Positions 25,129-34,359 of a stretch of 64,000 bases of DNA are shown here, in pieces. The DNA is from Luteimicrobium subarcticum (lineage in GTDB: Bacteria > Actinomycetota > Actinomycetes > Actinomycetales > Cellulomonadaceae), in contig NZ_PGTZ01000011.1 in NCBI RefSeq assembly GCF_002798015.1, positions 166,182-230,181 on the forward strand, read 5' to 3'. Below the pieces are notes generated by a model. It was not told the origin of the DNA. It worked only from the letters and a program-made list of their open reading frames with translations, and made no database searches. A program made the translations under genes and the position numbers. The number at the start of each line of letters is the position of its first letter. Positions within the stretch are counted from its first letter, which is position 1.

Positions 25129-27149
25129 CAGACGCGGTGGATCCAGGTCGGGGCGACACGCGTGCTCTCGAGCCCGGTCTGACCCTCGATGGACTCGAGC
25201 TGCCAGGGCACGGACGCGACGACGACGCCGGGGGTGAACAGGAGGCGCCCCTTGAGGCGCAGGGCCGACTGGTTGTGCAGGATCTGCTCCCACCAGTGCC
25301 CGACGACGTACTCGGGGATGTAGACGACCACGAGGTCGCGCGGCGACTCGCGGCGGATCGAGCGCACGTACTGGAGCACGGGCCGGGTGATCTCGCGGAA
25401 GGGTGAGTCGAGGACGCGCAGCGGGAGCGGGAGCTCGAGGCGGTCCCACGCGTCGGTGAGCGCCGCGACCTCCTCGGCGTGCACGCCCACGGTCACGGCC
25501 TCGAGCACCGAGGGGCGGGACGCCCGGGCGTACGCGATGGCGCGCATCGCGGGCTTGTGCAGCTTGGAGACCAGCACGATGGCGTGTACCCGGCTGGGCA
25601 GGGCGCGCGCAGACGCCGGGTCGTCCCCGAGCGCCAGCTCGCGCGCCACCCGGTCGTAGTGGCGGCGGATGGCCCGCATGAGGACGAAGAGGACCGCCAT
25701 CGCGACGATCGCGATCCAGGCGCCGCGCGTGAACTTGGTCGCGAGCACGATGATCAGCACGACGCCCGTGAGCAGGAACCCGAACGCGTTGACGGCCCGC
25801 GAGCGCAGCATCCGCTTGCGGGCGTCCGGGTCGGCCTCGGTGCGCAGGCCACGCGTCCAGTGCCGGACCATGCCGAGCTGCGACAGGGTGAACGACACGA
25901 ACACGCCCACGATGTAGAGCTGGATGAGCCGGGTCACCGTCGCGTCGAACGCGACGATCAGCACGATCGCCCCGCCGGCGAGCAGCACGATGCCGTTCGA
26001 GAAGGCGAGCCGGTCGCCGCGCGTGTCGAGCTGGCGGGGCAGGTAGCCGTCCTTGGCGAGGATCGACCCGAGCACCGGGAAGCCGTTGAAGGCGGTGTTC
26101 GCCGCGAGCACGAGGATGACGCCGGTGGCGGCCGCGACGACGTAGAACGCGACCGGCAGGCCGGAGAAGACCGACTGGGCGATCTGGCCGATGACGGGGT
26201 GCTGCACGTAGTCCTCGGGCAGCGGCTGCCCGGCGTGGGTGAGCTGGGTCGCCGGGTCCTCGACGTAGTGCACGCCGATGTCGCGGGCGAGCAGCAGGAT
26301 CGACATGATCATCACCGCGGAGATCCCGCCGAGGAGCGCGAGCGTGGTCGCCGCGTTGCGGGACTTCGGCTTGCGGAACGCGGGCACGCCGTTGCTGATC
26401 GCCTCGACGCCGGTGAGCGCGGCACAGCCGGACGCGAAGGCGCGCGCGACGAGGAACGCACCCGCGAGGCCCGTGAGCCCGGAGTCGAGCTGCGGGCTCG
26501 CCACGATGTCGAACCCGGCCGACTCGGCGTCGGGCAGCCCGCCCGTGAACAGCAGGCGCGCGAAGCCCACGACGGCCGTGCCCCCGATCGCGAACATGAA
26601 CAGGTAGACGGGGACCGCGAAGAACTTGCCCGACTCCTTGACGCCCCGCAGGTTCACGATGGCGAGCAGGATCACGACGATCACGGCGAACGGGACCTCG
26701 TGCCCCCGCAGCGCGGGGATGGCGGACGCCGCGTACTGCGTCCCCGAGGAGATCGACACGGCGACGGTCAGGACGTAGTCGACCATGAGCGCCGACGCGA
26801 CGCCGAGACCCGCGGACGGGCCCAGGTTGGTCGTCGCGACCTCGTAGTCACCACCGCCCGACGGGTACGCGCGCACGTTCTGGCGGTAGGACGCGACCAC
26901 CGTCACGAGCACGACGACGACCGCGATGCCGATCCACGGCGACACTGCGGTCGCCGCGAACCCGGCGAGCGCGAGGGTCAGCAGGATCTCGTCGGGCGCG
27001 TACGCCACGGACGAGAGGGCGTCCGAGGCGAAGACCGGGAGCGCGATGCGTTTCGGCAGCAGCGTGTGACCGAGGTGGTCGCTGCGGACCGGCCGGCCGA
27101 GCAGCACGCGCTTGGCCGTGTCGGTCAGGCTGCCTGCAAGTTCTGACAC
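25128..27149 (-). CDS. APC-superfamily permease, KimA-like K+ uptake protein
   Basis: A 673-residue membrane protein with about 12 hydrophobic segments followed by a soluble C-terminal domain of about 190 residues. The N-terminal signature LPKRIALPVFASDALSSVAY is shared with Bacillus KimA (YdaO), a high-affinity potassium importer regulated by c-di-AMP. It diverges from two TrkA-type K+ regulatory genes, which supports a potassium role. An amino-acid substrate remains the alternative. The GTG start at 27149 follows a -10 box by 8 nt. Confidence 0.8.
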   Translation of the reverse strand: MSELAGSLTDTAKRVLLGRPVRSDHLGHTLLPKRIALPVFASDALSSVAYAPDEILLTLALAGFAATAVSPWIGIAVVVVLVTVVASYRQNVRAYPSGGGDYEVATTNLGPSAGLGVASALMVDYVLTVAVSISSGTQYAASAIPALRGHEVPFAVIVVILLAIVNLRGVKESGKFFAVPVYLFMFAIGGTAVVGFARLLFTGGLPDAESAGFDIVASPQLDSGLTGLAGAFLVARAFASGCAALTGVEAISNGVPAFRKPKSRNAATTLALLGGISAVMIMSILLLARDIGVHYVEDPATQLTHAGQPLPEDYVQHPVIGQIAQSVFSGLPVAFYVVAAATGVILVLAANTAFNGFPVLGSILAKDGYLPRQLDTRGDRLAFSNGIVLLAGGAIVLIVAFDATVTRLIQLYIVGVFVSFTLSQLGMVRHWTRGLRTEADPDARKRMLRSRAVNAFGFLLTGVVLIIVLATKFTRGAWIAIVAMAVLFVLMRAIRRHYDRVARELALGDDPASARALPSRVHAIVLVSKLHKPAMRAIAYARASRPSVLEAVTVGVHAEEVAALTDAWDRLELPLPLRVLDSPFREITRPVLQYVRSIRRESPRDLVVVYIPEYVVGHWWEQILHNQSALRLKGRLLFTPGVVVASVPWQLESIEGQTGLESTRVAPTWIHRV

Positions 27150-27157
27150 GAGGCATC

Positions 27158-27163
27158 ATGCTA
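27158..27163 (-). promoter_or_regulatory. -10 box, leaderless start of KimA-like gene
   Basis: Minus-strand TAGCAT ends 8 nt before the GTG at 27149. It lies in the divergent spacer opposite the trkA promoter. Confidence 0.45.
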
Positions 27164-27248
27164 CGCGTGCCGCGACCGGCGCGGACCGGCGGGCGCAGGT
27201 CTGTGGACCGTCCGGGGTCGGCGAGGGCGGCGGGGGGTGCCGCGCTGA

Positions 27249-27254
27249 TAGCGT
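27249..27254 (+). promoter_or_regulatory. -10 box, leaderless start of first trkA gene
   Basis: TAGCGT ends 6 nt before the GTG at 27261, with no ribosome site. Confidence 0.5.
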
Positions 27255-27260
27255 CGCCCC

Positions 27261-27935
27261 GTGCACTTCGTCATCATGGGCTGCGGACGCGTGGGCGCGA
27301 CGCTCGCCCAGTCGCTCGAGGCGCGCGGCCACTCGGTCGCCGTCATCGACCAGGCGTCCGAGTCGTTCCGCCGCCTCCCGTCGGACTTCGACGGCAAGAA
27401 GGTCACCGGCCTCGGCTTCGACCGCGACACGCTCGACCAGGCCGGCATCGAGGAGGCCTACGGCTTCGCGGCCGTCTCCGACGGCGACAACTCGAACATC
27501 CTCGCGGCGCGCGTGGTGCGCGAGACGTACGGCGTGGAGAACGTCGTCGCCCGCATCTACGACCCGCACCGCGCCGAGATCTACCAGCGGCTCGGCATCC
27601 CGACGGTCGCGACCGTGCGCTGGACGAGCGACCAGGTGCTGCGCCGCATGCTCCCGCTGGGCGCCTCGGACGAGTACCGCGACCCGTCAGGACGCGTCCG
27701 CCTGTGCCAGATCGACTACCACCCCGAGTGGGCCGGCCTGTCGCTCGACGTCGTGGAGCGCGCGACGGGCACGCGCGCCGCGTACCTCACCCGGTACGGC
27801 GAAGGGGTGATCGCGTCGGCCGCGCTCGTCCTGCAGGAGAACGACGTGCTGCACCTGCTCGTGCAGGCCGCGGACGTCGACACCGTCGAGCGTGTGCTCT
27901 CGCGCGCGCCCCGTCACGAGGAGCGTGAGGGCTGA
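27261..27935 (+). CDS. TrkA-type K+ uptake regulatory subunit (CeoB-like)
   Basis: A 224-residue RCK protein. The NAD-binding Rossmann motif is FVIMGCGRVGATLAQSLE with the acidic residue in VAVIDQ. The C-terminal RCK_C region ends near VLQENDVLHLLVQ. Such subunits gate K+ transporters at the inner face of the membrane. Its stop overlaps the next trkA start (TGATG), so the pair is likely made in equal amounts, as in the mycobacterial ceoBC arrangement. Confidence 0.87.
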   Translation: MHFVIMGCGRVGATLAQSLEARGHSVAVIDQASESFRRLPSDFDGKKVTGLGFDRDTLDQAGIEEAYGFAAVSDGDNSNILAARVVRETYGVENVVARIYDPHRAEIYQRLGIPTVATVRWTSDQVLRRMLPLGASDEYRDPSGRVRLCQIDYHPEWAGLSLDVVERATGTRAAYLTRYGEGVIASAALVLQENDVLHLLVQAADVDTVERVLSRAPRHEEREG

Positions 27936-28663
27936 TGCGCGTCGTCATCGCCGGGGCCGGGTCCGTGGGGCGCTCGATCGCCCGCGAGCTGCTCGGTCAC
28001 GGGCACGAGGTCACCCTGGTGGACCGCCAGCCGTCCGCGATGCGCGTCGCGTCGGTCGCCGACGCCGACTGGCTCCTCGCCGACGCGTGCGAGCTGTCCA
28101 CGCTCACGCAGGCACGGGTGGACGAGTGCGACGTCGTCGTGGCCGCCACGGGCGACGACAAGGCGAACCTCGTCATCTCCCTGCTCGCCAAGACGGAGTA
28201 CGGGGTGCCGCGCACGGTCGCGCGTGTCAACAACCCGAAGAACGAGTGGATGTTCGACGACTCGTGGGGCGTCGACGTGGCCGTCTCGACGCCGCGCATC
28301 ATGACGGCGATGGTCGAGGAGGCCGTCGCGGTCGGCGACCTCGTGAAGATCTTCACCTTCCACCAGTCGGGGGCCGACATCCTCGAGCTGACGCTGCCGC
28401 CGGACTCGCCGCTCGTCGGCCAGCGGATCGGGCGCGTCCCGTGGCCGGCGGACACCGTGCTCGCCGCCGTGGTGCGTGGCACCTCGCCGCTCGCGCCCAG
28501 CAACGACGACACGCTCGAGGCGGGCGACGAGCTCCTGTTCGTCGCGGGGCGCGAGGTCGACGGCGCGAGCCTGCAGGAGCTGCTCGTGCCGACGGCCGAC
28601 GCGGAGCAGCCCGAGGCTGACGACGGCGTCGACGCGGCCGACGGCGAGCCCGCCGCAGGCTGA
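27935..28663 (+). CDS. TrkA-type K+ uptake regulatory subunit (CeoC-like)
   Basis: A 242-residue RCK protein with VVIAGAGSVGRSIARELLG and VTLVDRQ for NAD binding. The RCK_C domain contains LELTLPPDSPLVGQRIGRV and GDELLFVAGREV. It ends in an acidic Glu/Asp/Ala-rich tail of about 25 residues. It overlaps the upstream subunit by one base. With the divergent KimA-like permease it forms a small potassium-homeostasis cluster. No TrkH/KtrB pore gene is present in the window. Confidence 0.87.
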   Translation: MRVVIAGAGSVGRSIARELLGHGHEVTLVDRQPSAMRVASVADADWLLADACELSTLTQARVDECDVVVAATGDDKANLVISLLAKTEYGVPRTVARVNNPKNEWMFDDSWGVDVAVSTPRIMTAMVEEAVAVGDLVKIFTFHQSGADILELTLPPDSPLVGQRIGRVPWPADTVLAAVVRGTSPLAPSNDDTLEAGDELLFVAGREVDGASLQELLVPTADAEQPEADDGVDAADGEPAAG

Positions 28664-28682
28664 GCGTCCAGCCCGCGGCGGG
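28649..28682. terminator. Bidirectional hairpin between trkA and DUF3159 genes
   Basis: The stem CCCGCCGC / GCGGCGGG continues after one mismatch into GGCTG / CAGCC with a short loop. It overlaps the end of the trkA gene and stops 1 nt before the convergent stop codon. Confidence 0.7.
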
Positions 28683-28683
28683 G

Positions 28684-29544
28684 TCAGGTCGCGGGAGTCG
28701 CGCGCCGCAGGTGCGGGACGACCACCCAGGTCAGCCAGAGGGTCGCGCCCCACAAGGGAAGCCCCATGACGAGTCGGGCCGTCCCGAGCCACCCGACCTC
28801 GTGGTGGAAGTACAGCGGCACCTGGACGGCGAGCCGCAGGCCGAACATGCCGACCCAGAGCCACGTCGCGAGCGCGTACCGGCGCACGAGCTCGGCGTCG
28901 GCGCGCCACGCGGTCGGCAGCATCGCGCGGACGGACGGCACGGCCTGCCCGGACGGCGCCGCGGGCTCCTCGCCCGGCCCGGTCGACCCGGCGTCGGCGC
29001 GGGGCGTCGCGTCCGGCGCGGGACGGACCACACGCGTCCCGCCGAACCCGGACCGCAGCCCCTCGACGACCAGGCCGACCGCGGGCCACCGCACGAGGAT
29101 CGAGACCACGCACGCGACGAGGTAGGCCGCGTTCGTCAGGAGCCCGACCGCGTAGTAGTTCTCGGCCTTCCCGGACGTCGCCGCCCACACGACGCCGATG
29201 CCGACGCCCACCAGGCCGCCGAACGCGTGCGTCGGCGGGGTGCGGGCGACGAGCCGCGCGACCACGAGGGCGACGGCCACGCCGACGGACGCCCACAGGG
29301 TGGGGCGCAGGCTCTGCGTCGCGACGTACACGACCACGAACACCGTGCCGGGCAGCATCGACTCGACGAGACCGCGCACGCCGCCGACCGAGTCCAGGAC
29401 GGAGAAGCTCTCGGCGTCGAGGGCGCGCAGGCCGCGGACGTCCTGCTCGCCGTCGGCGGCCGCGTCCGCGACCACGCCGTGGCCACCCGGATCGGTCGCA
29501 GGTGCGGGACGCCCCGCAGGCGCCGGCTGTCCGGGGGTGCTCAC
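28684..29544 (-). CDS. DUF3159 family membrane protein
   Basis: A 286-residue protein with about six hydrophobic segments, beginning in VLDSVGGVRGLVESMLPGTVFVVVYVAT and ending in LVMGLPLWGATLWLTWVVV. It matches the actinobacterial DUF3159 family, of unknown function. The GTG start overlaps the stop of the OB-fold gene (GTGA). A polar linker of about 45 residues sits between the third and fourth segments. It is conserved next to dut and trkA genes in actinobacteria. Confidence 0.85.
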   Translation of the reverse strand: MSTPGQPAPAGRPAPATDPGGHGVVADAAADGEQDVRGLRALDAESFSVLDSVGGVRGLVESMLPGTVFVVVYVATQSLRPTLWASVGVAVALVVARLVARTPPTHAFGGLVGVGIGVVWAATSGKAENYYAVGLLTNAAYLVACVVSILVRWPAVGLVVEGLRSGFGGTRVVRPAPDATPRADAGSTGPGEEPAAPSGQAVPSVRAMLPTAWRADAELVRRYALATWLWVGMFGLRLAVQVPLYFHHEVGWLGTARLVMGLPLWGATLWLTWVVVPHLRRATPAT

Positions 29545-29909
29545 GCGGACACCACGGGACGCAGCTCGTAGCGGGGGTTGTACATGGTGCGGCGACCGTC
29601 GATCGTGCAGACCAGGCCCTCGACGCGCACCCGGCGGCCGGGCTCGATACCGGCGATGCGGCGGCGACCCAGCCACACGAGGTCGAGCGTGCCGGTGCCG
29701 TCGTAGAGCTCGGCGCCGAGCGCGGGGGCACCCTCGCGGGGCCGCATCGTCACCGAGCGCACCACCCCGCTGACCTGTCCGCGGGTGCGCGACGGCACCG
29801 CGGCGATCGCGGTGCAACCGTGCTGCCGCGCCGCGTCGTCACGCTCCTCGTCGGCCTCGACGTCGTCACGCGACGCGAAGACGGCGCGGAGTCCGGCCCG
29901 CAGGCTCAC
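29541..29909 (-). CDS. OB-fold nucleic acid-binding domain protein
   Basis: A 122-residue protein with one OB fold: GQVSGVVRSVTMRPREG, LGAELYDGTGTLDLVWLGRRRIAGI, then PGRRVRVEGLVC. The layout matches the RecG-wedge-like or aspartyl-tRNA-synthetase-like OB proteins found beside DUF3159 and DUF3710. The GTG start overlaps the upstream stop. It probably binds single-stranded nucleic acid, but no partner can be named. Confidence 0.82.
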   Translation of the reverse strand: MSLRAGLRAVFASRDDVEADEERDDAARQHGCTAIAAVPSRTRGQVSGVVRSVTMRPREGAPALGAELYDGTGTLDLVWLGRRRIAGIEPGRRVRVEGLVCTIDGRRTMYNPRYELRPVVSA

Positions 29910-30664
29910 CGGATCTCCGTGATCTCGGGGCCGCGGCGCAACGGGTCGAAGTCGCCCGGCTGCGGCGCGGCGGGCGCCTGCTCGTCGCCCTCGTCCGGCT
30001 GCTGCGGCGGGGTGAGCTCGAGGACGTCACGCGGCGGGCGCGCGTCCGTGCCGCGCACCACGACCGTGTTGCGGAACACGAGCTCCAGGAGCTCCGCCGC
30101 CTGCGGCTCCACGGCCGCCCGGCCGGTGATGACCCCGCGCAGGAACCAGCGCGGACCGTCGACGCCGACGAACCGGGCCGGGCGGAAGCCGCGGCGACCG
30201 TCCTCGCCCACGACGGGGAGGCGGGCGAGCAGCTCGCGACCGAACGGGCCGGGGACCTCGTCCACCGCGCCGCCCTGCTCGCCCACGGACGCCGCGATCT
30301 CCTCGCGGATCTCGTCCCAGATGCCCTCGCTGCGCGGCGCGGCGAACGCCTGGAGCTGCAGGACCGACCCGTCGACGGCGCACGCAGCGCCCGTGCAGCG
30401 GCCCGTACGCCGGTCGATCTCGAGGCGCAGGCTCATGCCGGGCACGCCCGCGATCTGCAGGGCACCCAGGTCGAGGCGCCCGCCCTGCTCCGTCTCGGAC
30501 GAGTCGTACGGGCCGGACTCGCGCCCGGAACCCGCCGCTGCGTCCTCGGTGACCCCCTGGGAGGGACCGTCGGCGCCGTCGGCGCCGACCTCCGTGACCG
30601 TGGGCTCGTCGATCTGCGGGTCGGCGTCGTCGCCGGTGGCCGGCTTGCGGCGGAACAGAGCCAC
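29906..30664 (-). CDS. DUF3710 family protein
   Basis: A 252-residue soluble protein matching DUF3710, with the core RLDLGALQIAGVPGMSLRLE and VDGPRWFLRGVITGRAA. The N-terminal 60 residues and C-terminal 30 residues are acidic or proline-rich and probably disordered. I prefer the GTG at 30664 because GAGGAG sits 6 nt upstream. The ATG at 30670 touches that site and is the alternative. It is the first gene of a four-way coupled string ending in DUF3159. Confidence 0.82.
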   Translation of the reverse strand: MALFRRKPATGDDADPQIDEPTVTEVGADGADGPSQGVTEDAAAGSGRESGPYDSSETEQGGRLDLGALQIAGVPGMSLRLEIDRRTGRCTGAACAVDGSVLQLQAFAAPRSEGIWDEIREEIAASVGEQGGAVDEVPGPFGRELLARLPVVGEDGRRGFRPARFVGVDGPRWFLRGVITGRAAVEPQAAELLELVFRNTVVVRGTDARPPRDVLELTPPQQPDEGDEQAPAAPQPGDFDPLRRGPEITEIR

Positions 30665-30769
30665 GTTCATCTCCTCGTCGTGGGGCGCTTCCACGCCCGG
30701 AACACGTCGGTCGAGTGCCCCCGGGGGAACACCTTGCACATCCTCAACAGTAGTCCTCGCGGGGGGTCG

Positions 30770-31231
30770 TCAGGACGCCCCGTGCCACCCGCCGCTGGAC
30801 CCGAACCCGCCCTCGGCCCGGTGCGAGCCGGGCAGCGTCTCGGCCTCCACGAACCGCGCCCGCTCGACGCGCTGCACGACCAGCTGCGCGATGCGGTCGC
30901 CGCGGTGCAGCACGACCGGGGTGGTGGCATCCGTGTTCAGGAGGGTCACGCGGATCTCGCCCCGGTACCCCGCGTCGACGGTGCCGGGCGCGTTGACGAC
31001 CGTCAGACCGTGCCGGGCGGCGAGGCCCGAGCGCGGGTGCACGAAAGCGACGTAGCCGTCGGGGAGGGCGATCGCGACCCCCGTCGGGACGGTGCGCCGC
31101 TCCCCCGGGCCCAGCTCGACGTCCTCGGTGGTCACGAGGTCGGCGCCGGCGTCGCCCGGGTGGGCGTAGCCCGGCACGGGCACGTCGGGGTCGAGGCGGC
31201 GAAGGAGGACGTCGACGGTGTTCTCGGGCAC
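30770..31231 (-). CDS. dut: Deoxyuridine 5'-triphosphate nucleotidohydrolase
   Basis: Hydrolyses dUTP to dUMP and pyrophosphate, limiting uracil in DNA and feeding dTMP synthesis. The 153-residue product has all five trimeric dUTPase motifs: [45 protein letters not shown] and the C-terminal P-loop-like [10 protein letters not shown]. The GTG start lies 8 nt after a -10 box. It belongs to the same conserved neighbourhood as DUF3710 and the OB-fold gene. Confidence 0.96.
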   Translation of the reverse strand: MPENTVDVLLRRLDPDVPVPGYAHPGDAGADLVTTEDVELGPGERRTVPTGVAIALPDGYVAFVHPRSGLAARHGLTVVNAPGTVDAGYRGEIRVTLLNTDATTPVVLHRGDRIAQLVVQRVERARFVEAETLPGSHRAEGGFGSSGGWHGAS

Positions 31232-31239
31232 GAGGCGTG

Positions 31240-31245
31240 AGCCTA
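31240..31245 (-). promoter_or_regulatory. -10 box, leaderless start of dut
   Basis: Minus-strand TAGGCT ends 8 nt before the GTG at 31231. A TGGACC -35-like hexamer lies 18 nt further upstream. Confidence 0.55.
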
Positions 31246-31342
31246 ACCGTTCCGCCGCCGTGCGGTCCACGACGGGCCGGTGCCGTGCCGGGGCCGCCGG
31301 AGCCGCGCCGGCACGGCGGTGCGGGGGTGGCATCCTGGAGGC

Positions 31343-31870
31343 ATGCAGACCTCCGGGCCGCCACCGGCCACCGCGCCCGCGCACGCCACCACCTACCGTG
31401 AGCGCCTCGCGCCCGGTGCGGGCTCGCTCACGGCCGCCGTGGCGTTCGGCCTCATGTTCGGCGTCATCCTCTGGATCGTGTCGCCCCTGTGGGCCGTGGT
31501 GGTCGGCGGGCTCGCCGCCGTCGGGTCCGCCGTCGGGCTCTGGGCGGCCGCTCCCGTCGTCGCCGTGGTCGGGGACGAGCTGGCCGCGGGCCACGCGCAC
31601 ATCCCGGCGACGCTCCTGGGGACGCCGGAGACGCTCGACGCGGCGGGCCTGCGGGCAGCGTTCGGCCCGGGCTCCGACGCGCGGACGTTCGCCTGCCTGC
31701 GCCCCTGGGTGACGCGAGCGGTCCGGTGCGCCGTGCACGACCCGCAGGATCCGACGCCCGCGTGGATCGTCGGGACGCGGCACCCGGAGCGACTCGGCGC
31801 CGCCCTCGTCGCCGCAGGCGCGGGCAGCCACGAGACCGGGGACGCCGCAGCCGGGGACGTACCGGCCTGA
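31343..31870 (+). CDS. DUF3093 family membrane protein
   Basis: A 175-residue protein with two adjacent hydrophobic segments (about residues 30-70) followed by a soluble C-terminal domain containing HIPATLLG and [17 protein letters not shown]. It fits DUF3093, an actinobacterial family of unknown function usually found beside dut. The ATG follows TGGAGG. It is divergent from dut and ends before a strong hairpin. Confidence 0.85.
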   Translation: MQTSGPPPATAPAHATTYRERLAPGAGSLTAAVAFGLMFGVILWIVSPLWAVVVGGLAAVGSAVGLWAAAPVVAVVGDELAAGHAHIPATLLGTPETLDAAGLRAAFGPGSDARTFACLRPWVTRAVRCAVHDPQDPTPAWIVGTRHPERLGAALVAAGAGSHETGDAAAGDVPA

Positions 31871-31905
31871 GCGTGCCCCACCTGGGCACCCGGGCGCGGG
31901 AGACG

Positions 31906-31940
31906 CGAAGGCCACCACCCGTCACGGGTGGTGGCCTTCG
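31906..31940. terminator. Bidirectional hairpin between DUF3093 and DUF4193 genes
   Basis: Perfect 15-bp stem CGAAGGCCACCACCC with its complement around a GTCAC loop, placed between convergent genes. Confidence 0.8.
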
Positions 31941-32012
31941 GCGTGCCGGGTGGGCGACCGTGGCGAGAGCTGGACGGGTCGTTCCCGGTGGTGGGCCGGC
32001 GTGAAGCTGGTG

Positions 32013-32315
32013 TCAGGCAGCGCACTCCGTGCAGACGGGCTGGCCGTCCTTGCCGGTGTACGCGAGCTGGGAGCGGTGGTGCACGAGGAAGCACTTCGAG
32101 CAGGTGAACTCGTCGGCCTGCCGCGGCAGGACTCGGACAGACAGCTCCTCGCCGGACAGGTCGGCACCGGGGAGCTCGTACCCCTCGGCGGCCTCCGCCT
32201 CGTCCTCGTCCACAACACCCGAGCTCTTGTCGGACCGGCGGGCCTTGAGCTCCTCGAGGGAGTCCTCGGACAGCTCGTCGTCGGTCTTGCGCGGGGCGTC
32301 GTAGTCAGTTGCCAT
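32013..32315 (-). CDS. DUF4193 family zinc-ribbon-like protein
   Basis: A 100-residue acidic protein (ELSEDSLEELKARR, then a run of Asp/Glu). The C-terminal pair of CxxC motifs, FTCSKCFLVHHRSQLA and PVCTECAA, predicts a zinc ribbon. DUF4193 proteins are highly conserved in actinobacteria, with unknown function. The ATG at 32315 gives the conserved N-terminus MATDYDAPRK. A GGAG lies 10 nt upstream. Confidence 0.88.
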   Translation of the reverse strand: MATDYDAPRKTDDELSEDSLEELKARRSDKSSGVVDEDEAEAAEGYELPGADLSGEELSVRVLPRQADEFTCSKCFLVHHRSQLAYTGKDGQPVCTECAA

Positions 32316-32601
32316 GGATGTGGTCACTCCGGTCGTCGGATGGTGGGGTGTGTGGTGTCGTGAGCGAGGCCGGTCCCCGTCCGGCCCCCGGGCCACGTTC
32401 AATGCGCAGGACCGGGGTTTCATTCCCGGTTCGCGAAGGGTGATTCTGCACCATGCCCGGCGGGTCTGCAGCACGGAGGACGAGACAGCCGGGTCAATGT
32501 GTCAGATCTCACCCGTCCCGAGCCCTCCGGCGCGCGTCTGCGCAGGTCAGAGGGCGTGTGACCCAGGAAACATCCTGCGGTGGAAGCTGCTCGGCCGCGC
32601 G

Positions 32602-33492
32602 TCAGTCGCGACCGGCGTCGAGCCGTTCCAGCAGGGTCGCGAGCTCGCCCGCGGCCCGCGGCGAACCGGCCACCACCATGCGGTCCGTCGGCCGGTCCGC
32701 GCCCAGCCCGCGCACCACCGCGCCCGCCTCGACCGCGACGAGACCGCCCGCCGCGTGGTCCCACGGCTGGAGGCCGCGCTCGAAGTACAGGTCGAGCTCG
32801 CCGCTCGCGACACGGCACAGGTCGACCGCAGCCGCGCCGAGCCGCCGGATGTCGCGCACCACGGGCAGGACGCCGACGAGGACCTCCGCCTGGTGTCGAC
32901 GCCGGGCCGCGTCGTACCCGAACCCGGTCCCGGTCAGGCACCGCGCGAGGTCCGGGTCGTCCCGCGCCCACGCGGGGTCGAGGGGCACGCCGTCGCACGT
33001 CGCCCCGCCCCCACGGTGCGCCGACCAGGTCCGCCCGCCCACCACGTCGTGCACCGCGCCCGCCTCGACCACCCAGGTGGCCGGGTCGGGCGGCCCCGAG
33101 ACCACCGCGACCGACACGGCGTAGCCGGGCAGCCCGTACAGGTAGTTCACCGTGCCGTCGACGGGGTCGACCACCCACGTCAGACCCGTGCGGCCCCGCT
33201 CGTCCAGGCCGCCCTCCTCACCCAGCACGGCGTCGCCCGGCCGCGCCGCGGCGAGCTCGCGCCGCAGCAGGTCCTCGACGTCCCGGTCCATGCGCGTCAC
33301 CACGTCGGTGGGCGTCGACTTGGTGGCGGCCACCTCGACCCGCGCCGGGCGGGCGCCGCGCACGAGGTCGCCCGCGGTCTGCGCGAGCCGCTCCGCGAGG
33401 CGGCGCAGGTCGCGGCGCGCCTCGGGCGGGAGGACGGCGGCGGCGTCCTCAGGGGGCAGGGGCGCGGCCGGGCCGGCGGGAGACGTCACCAC
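32602..33492 (-). CDS. Inositol monophosphatase family protein
   Basis: A 296-residue Mg-dependent sugar/inositol phosphatase. It has GEEGG, the metal-binding WVVDPVDGTVNYLYG, and WDHAAGGLVAVEAGA near the C-terminus. The family covers myo-inositol-1-phosphatase, histidinol phosphatase and related enzymes. In actinobacteria it may serve inositol or mycothiol synthesis, but the substrate is not certain. The GTG start follows GGAGG by 5 nt. Confidence 0.88.
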   Translation of the reverse strand: MVTSPAGPAAPLPPEDAAAVLPPEARRDLRRLAERLAQTAGDLVRGARPARVEVAATKSTPTDVVTRMDRDVEDLLRRELAAARPGDAVLGEEGGLDERGRTGLTWVVDPVDGTVNYLYGLPGYAVSVAVVSGPPDPATWVVEAGAVHDVVGGRTWSAHRGGGATCDGVPLDPAWARDDPDLARCLTGTGFGYDAARRRHQAEVLVGVLPVVRDIRRLGAAAVDLCRVASGELDLYFERGLQPWDHAAGGLVAVEAGAVVRGLGADRPTDRMVVAGSPRAAGELATLLERLDAGRD

Positions 33493-33573
33493 CCGATCCT
33501 CCCAGCGCGACCGACCCGGCCGCGACCGGGGACCGGCGCGCTCGGCGGTCGGCCCGTCGGCCGCCTCCGCGCC

Positions 33574-34236
33574 TCAGGGCTTGCGGCGGCGCGTCTGCCA
33601 CAGGGAGGGCCAGCCGCCGGTCGCCGCCTCGGGCACGACCCAGCCTCGCCACAACGACAGGATGCGGAACGCGACCACGCCCGCGACGACGCCCATGCCC
33701 GTCCAGCCGTTGAGCGTGCCGGTCTCCCAGAGCACGACGACCGCACCGGAGCCCGCGAGCGCCGGGATCGCGTAGAGCTGACGGTCCTGCAGCACGAGCG
33801 GGACCGACCCGGTGAGGACGTCGCGGACGACACCGCCCCCGATCCCCGTGATCGTGCCGACGAACAGCGCGGCGAGCCAGCCCACGTCGTACTGGAGGCC
33901 CTTGAGCGTCCCGACGACGACGAACAGGCCGAGCGCGAACGCGTCGAGCACCACGACCGCGCGGCGCAGGCGCTCGATGCGCAGGTGGAACAACGACGTC
34001 GCGAAGCCGGCGACGAGCACCGTCAGCACGAGGGCCGGGTCGGCGATGCCCACGGGCGGCACCGCGCCGATCAGCACGTCGCGCAGGATCCCGCCCCCGA
34101 GCCCGGTCACCCACGCCAGGACGAGCACCCCGAACAGGTCGAGCCGCTTGCGGACCGCGGACAGCGCGCCCGACAGGGCGGCGAAGAAGACCCCGGCGAC
34201 CTCGAGGGCGCTCTGGAGGTCCGAGGGCAGCAGCAC
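33574..34236 (-). CDS. Trimeric intracellular cation (TRIC) channel-like membrane protein
   Basis: A 220-residue membrane protein with seven predicted hydrophobic segments arranged as two glycine-rich repeats (LAWVTGLGGGILRDVLIG and GTITGIGGGVVRDVLTG), the UPF0126/TRIC hallmark. Prokaryotic TRIC relatives form homotrimeric monovalent-cation channels. The start is taken as the GTG at 34236, giving MLLPSDLQSALEVAG. Confidence 0.87.
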   Translation of the reverse strand: MLLPSDLQSALEVAGVFFAALSGALSAVRKRLDLFGVLVLAWVTGLGGGILRDVLIGAVPPVGIADPALVLTVLVAGFATSLFHLRIERLRRAVVVLDAFALGLFVVVGTLKGLQYDVGWLAALFVGTITGIGGGVVRDVLTGSVPLVLQDRQLYAIPALAGSGAVVVLWETGTLNGWTGMGVVAGVVAFRILSLWRGWVVPEAATGGWPSLWQTRRRKP

Positions 34237-34359
34237 CCCCCGATCATGGCAGGCTCGGGCACAGGCCGATCGGCGGCACACCGACGCGCCTGCGCGGTCC
34301 GCGCGCACGGAGATGGCACGCTCGAGACGCACGCACGCGCGACACGAACGGGAGGCGTG

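Noticed and set aside
32314..34359. A long plus-strand frame upstream of and continuous with sepH
   Set aside because: Only the part from the ATG at 34360 resembles SepH. The rest is antisense to the inositol phosphatase and TRIC-like genes.
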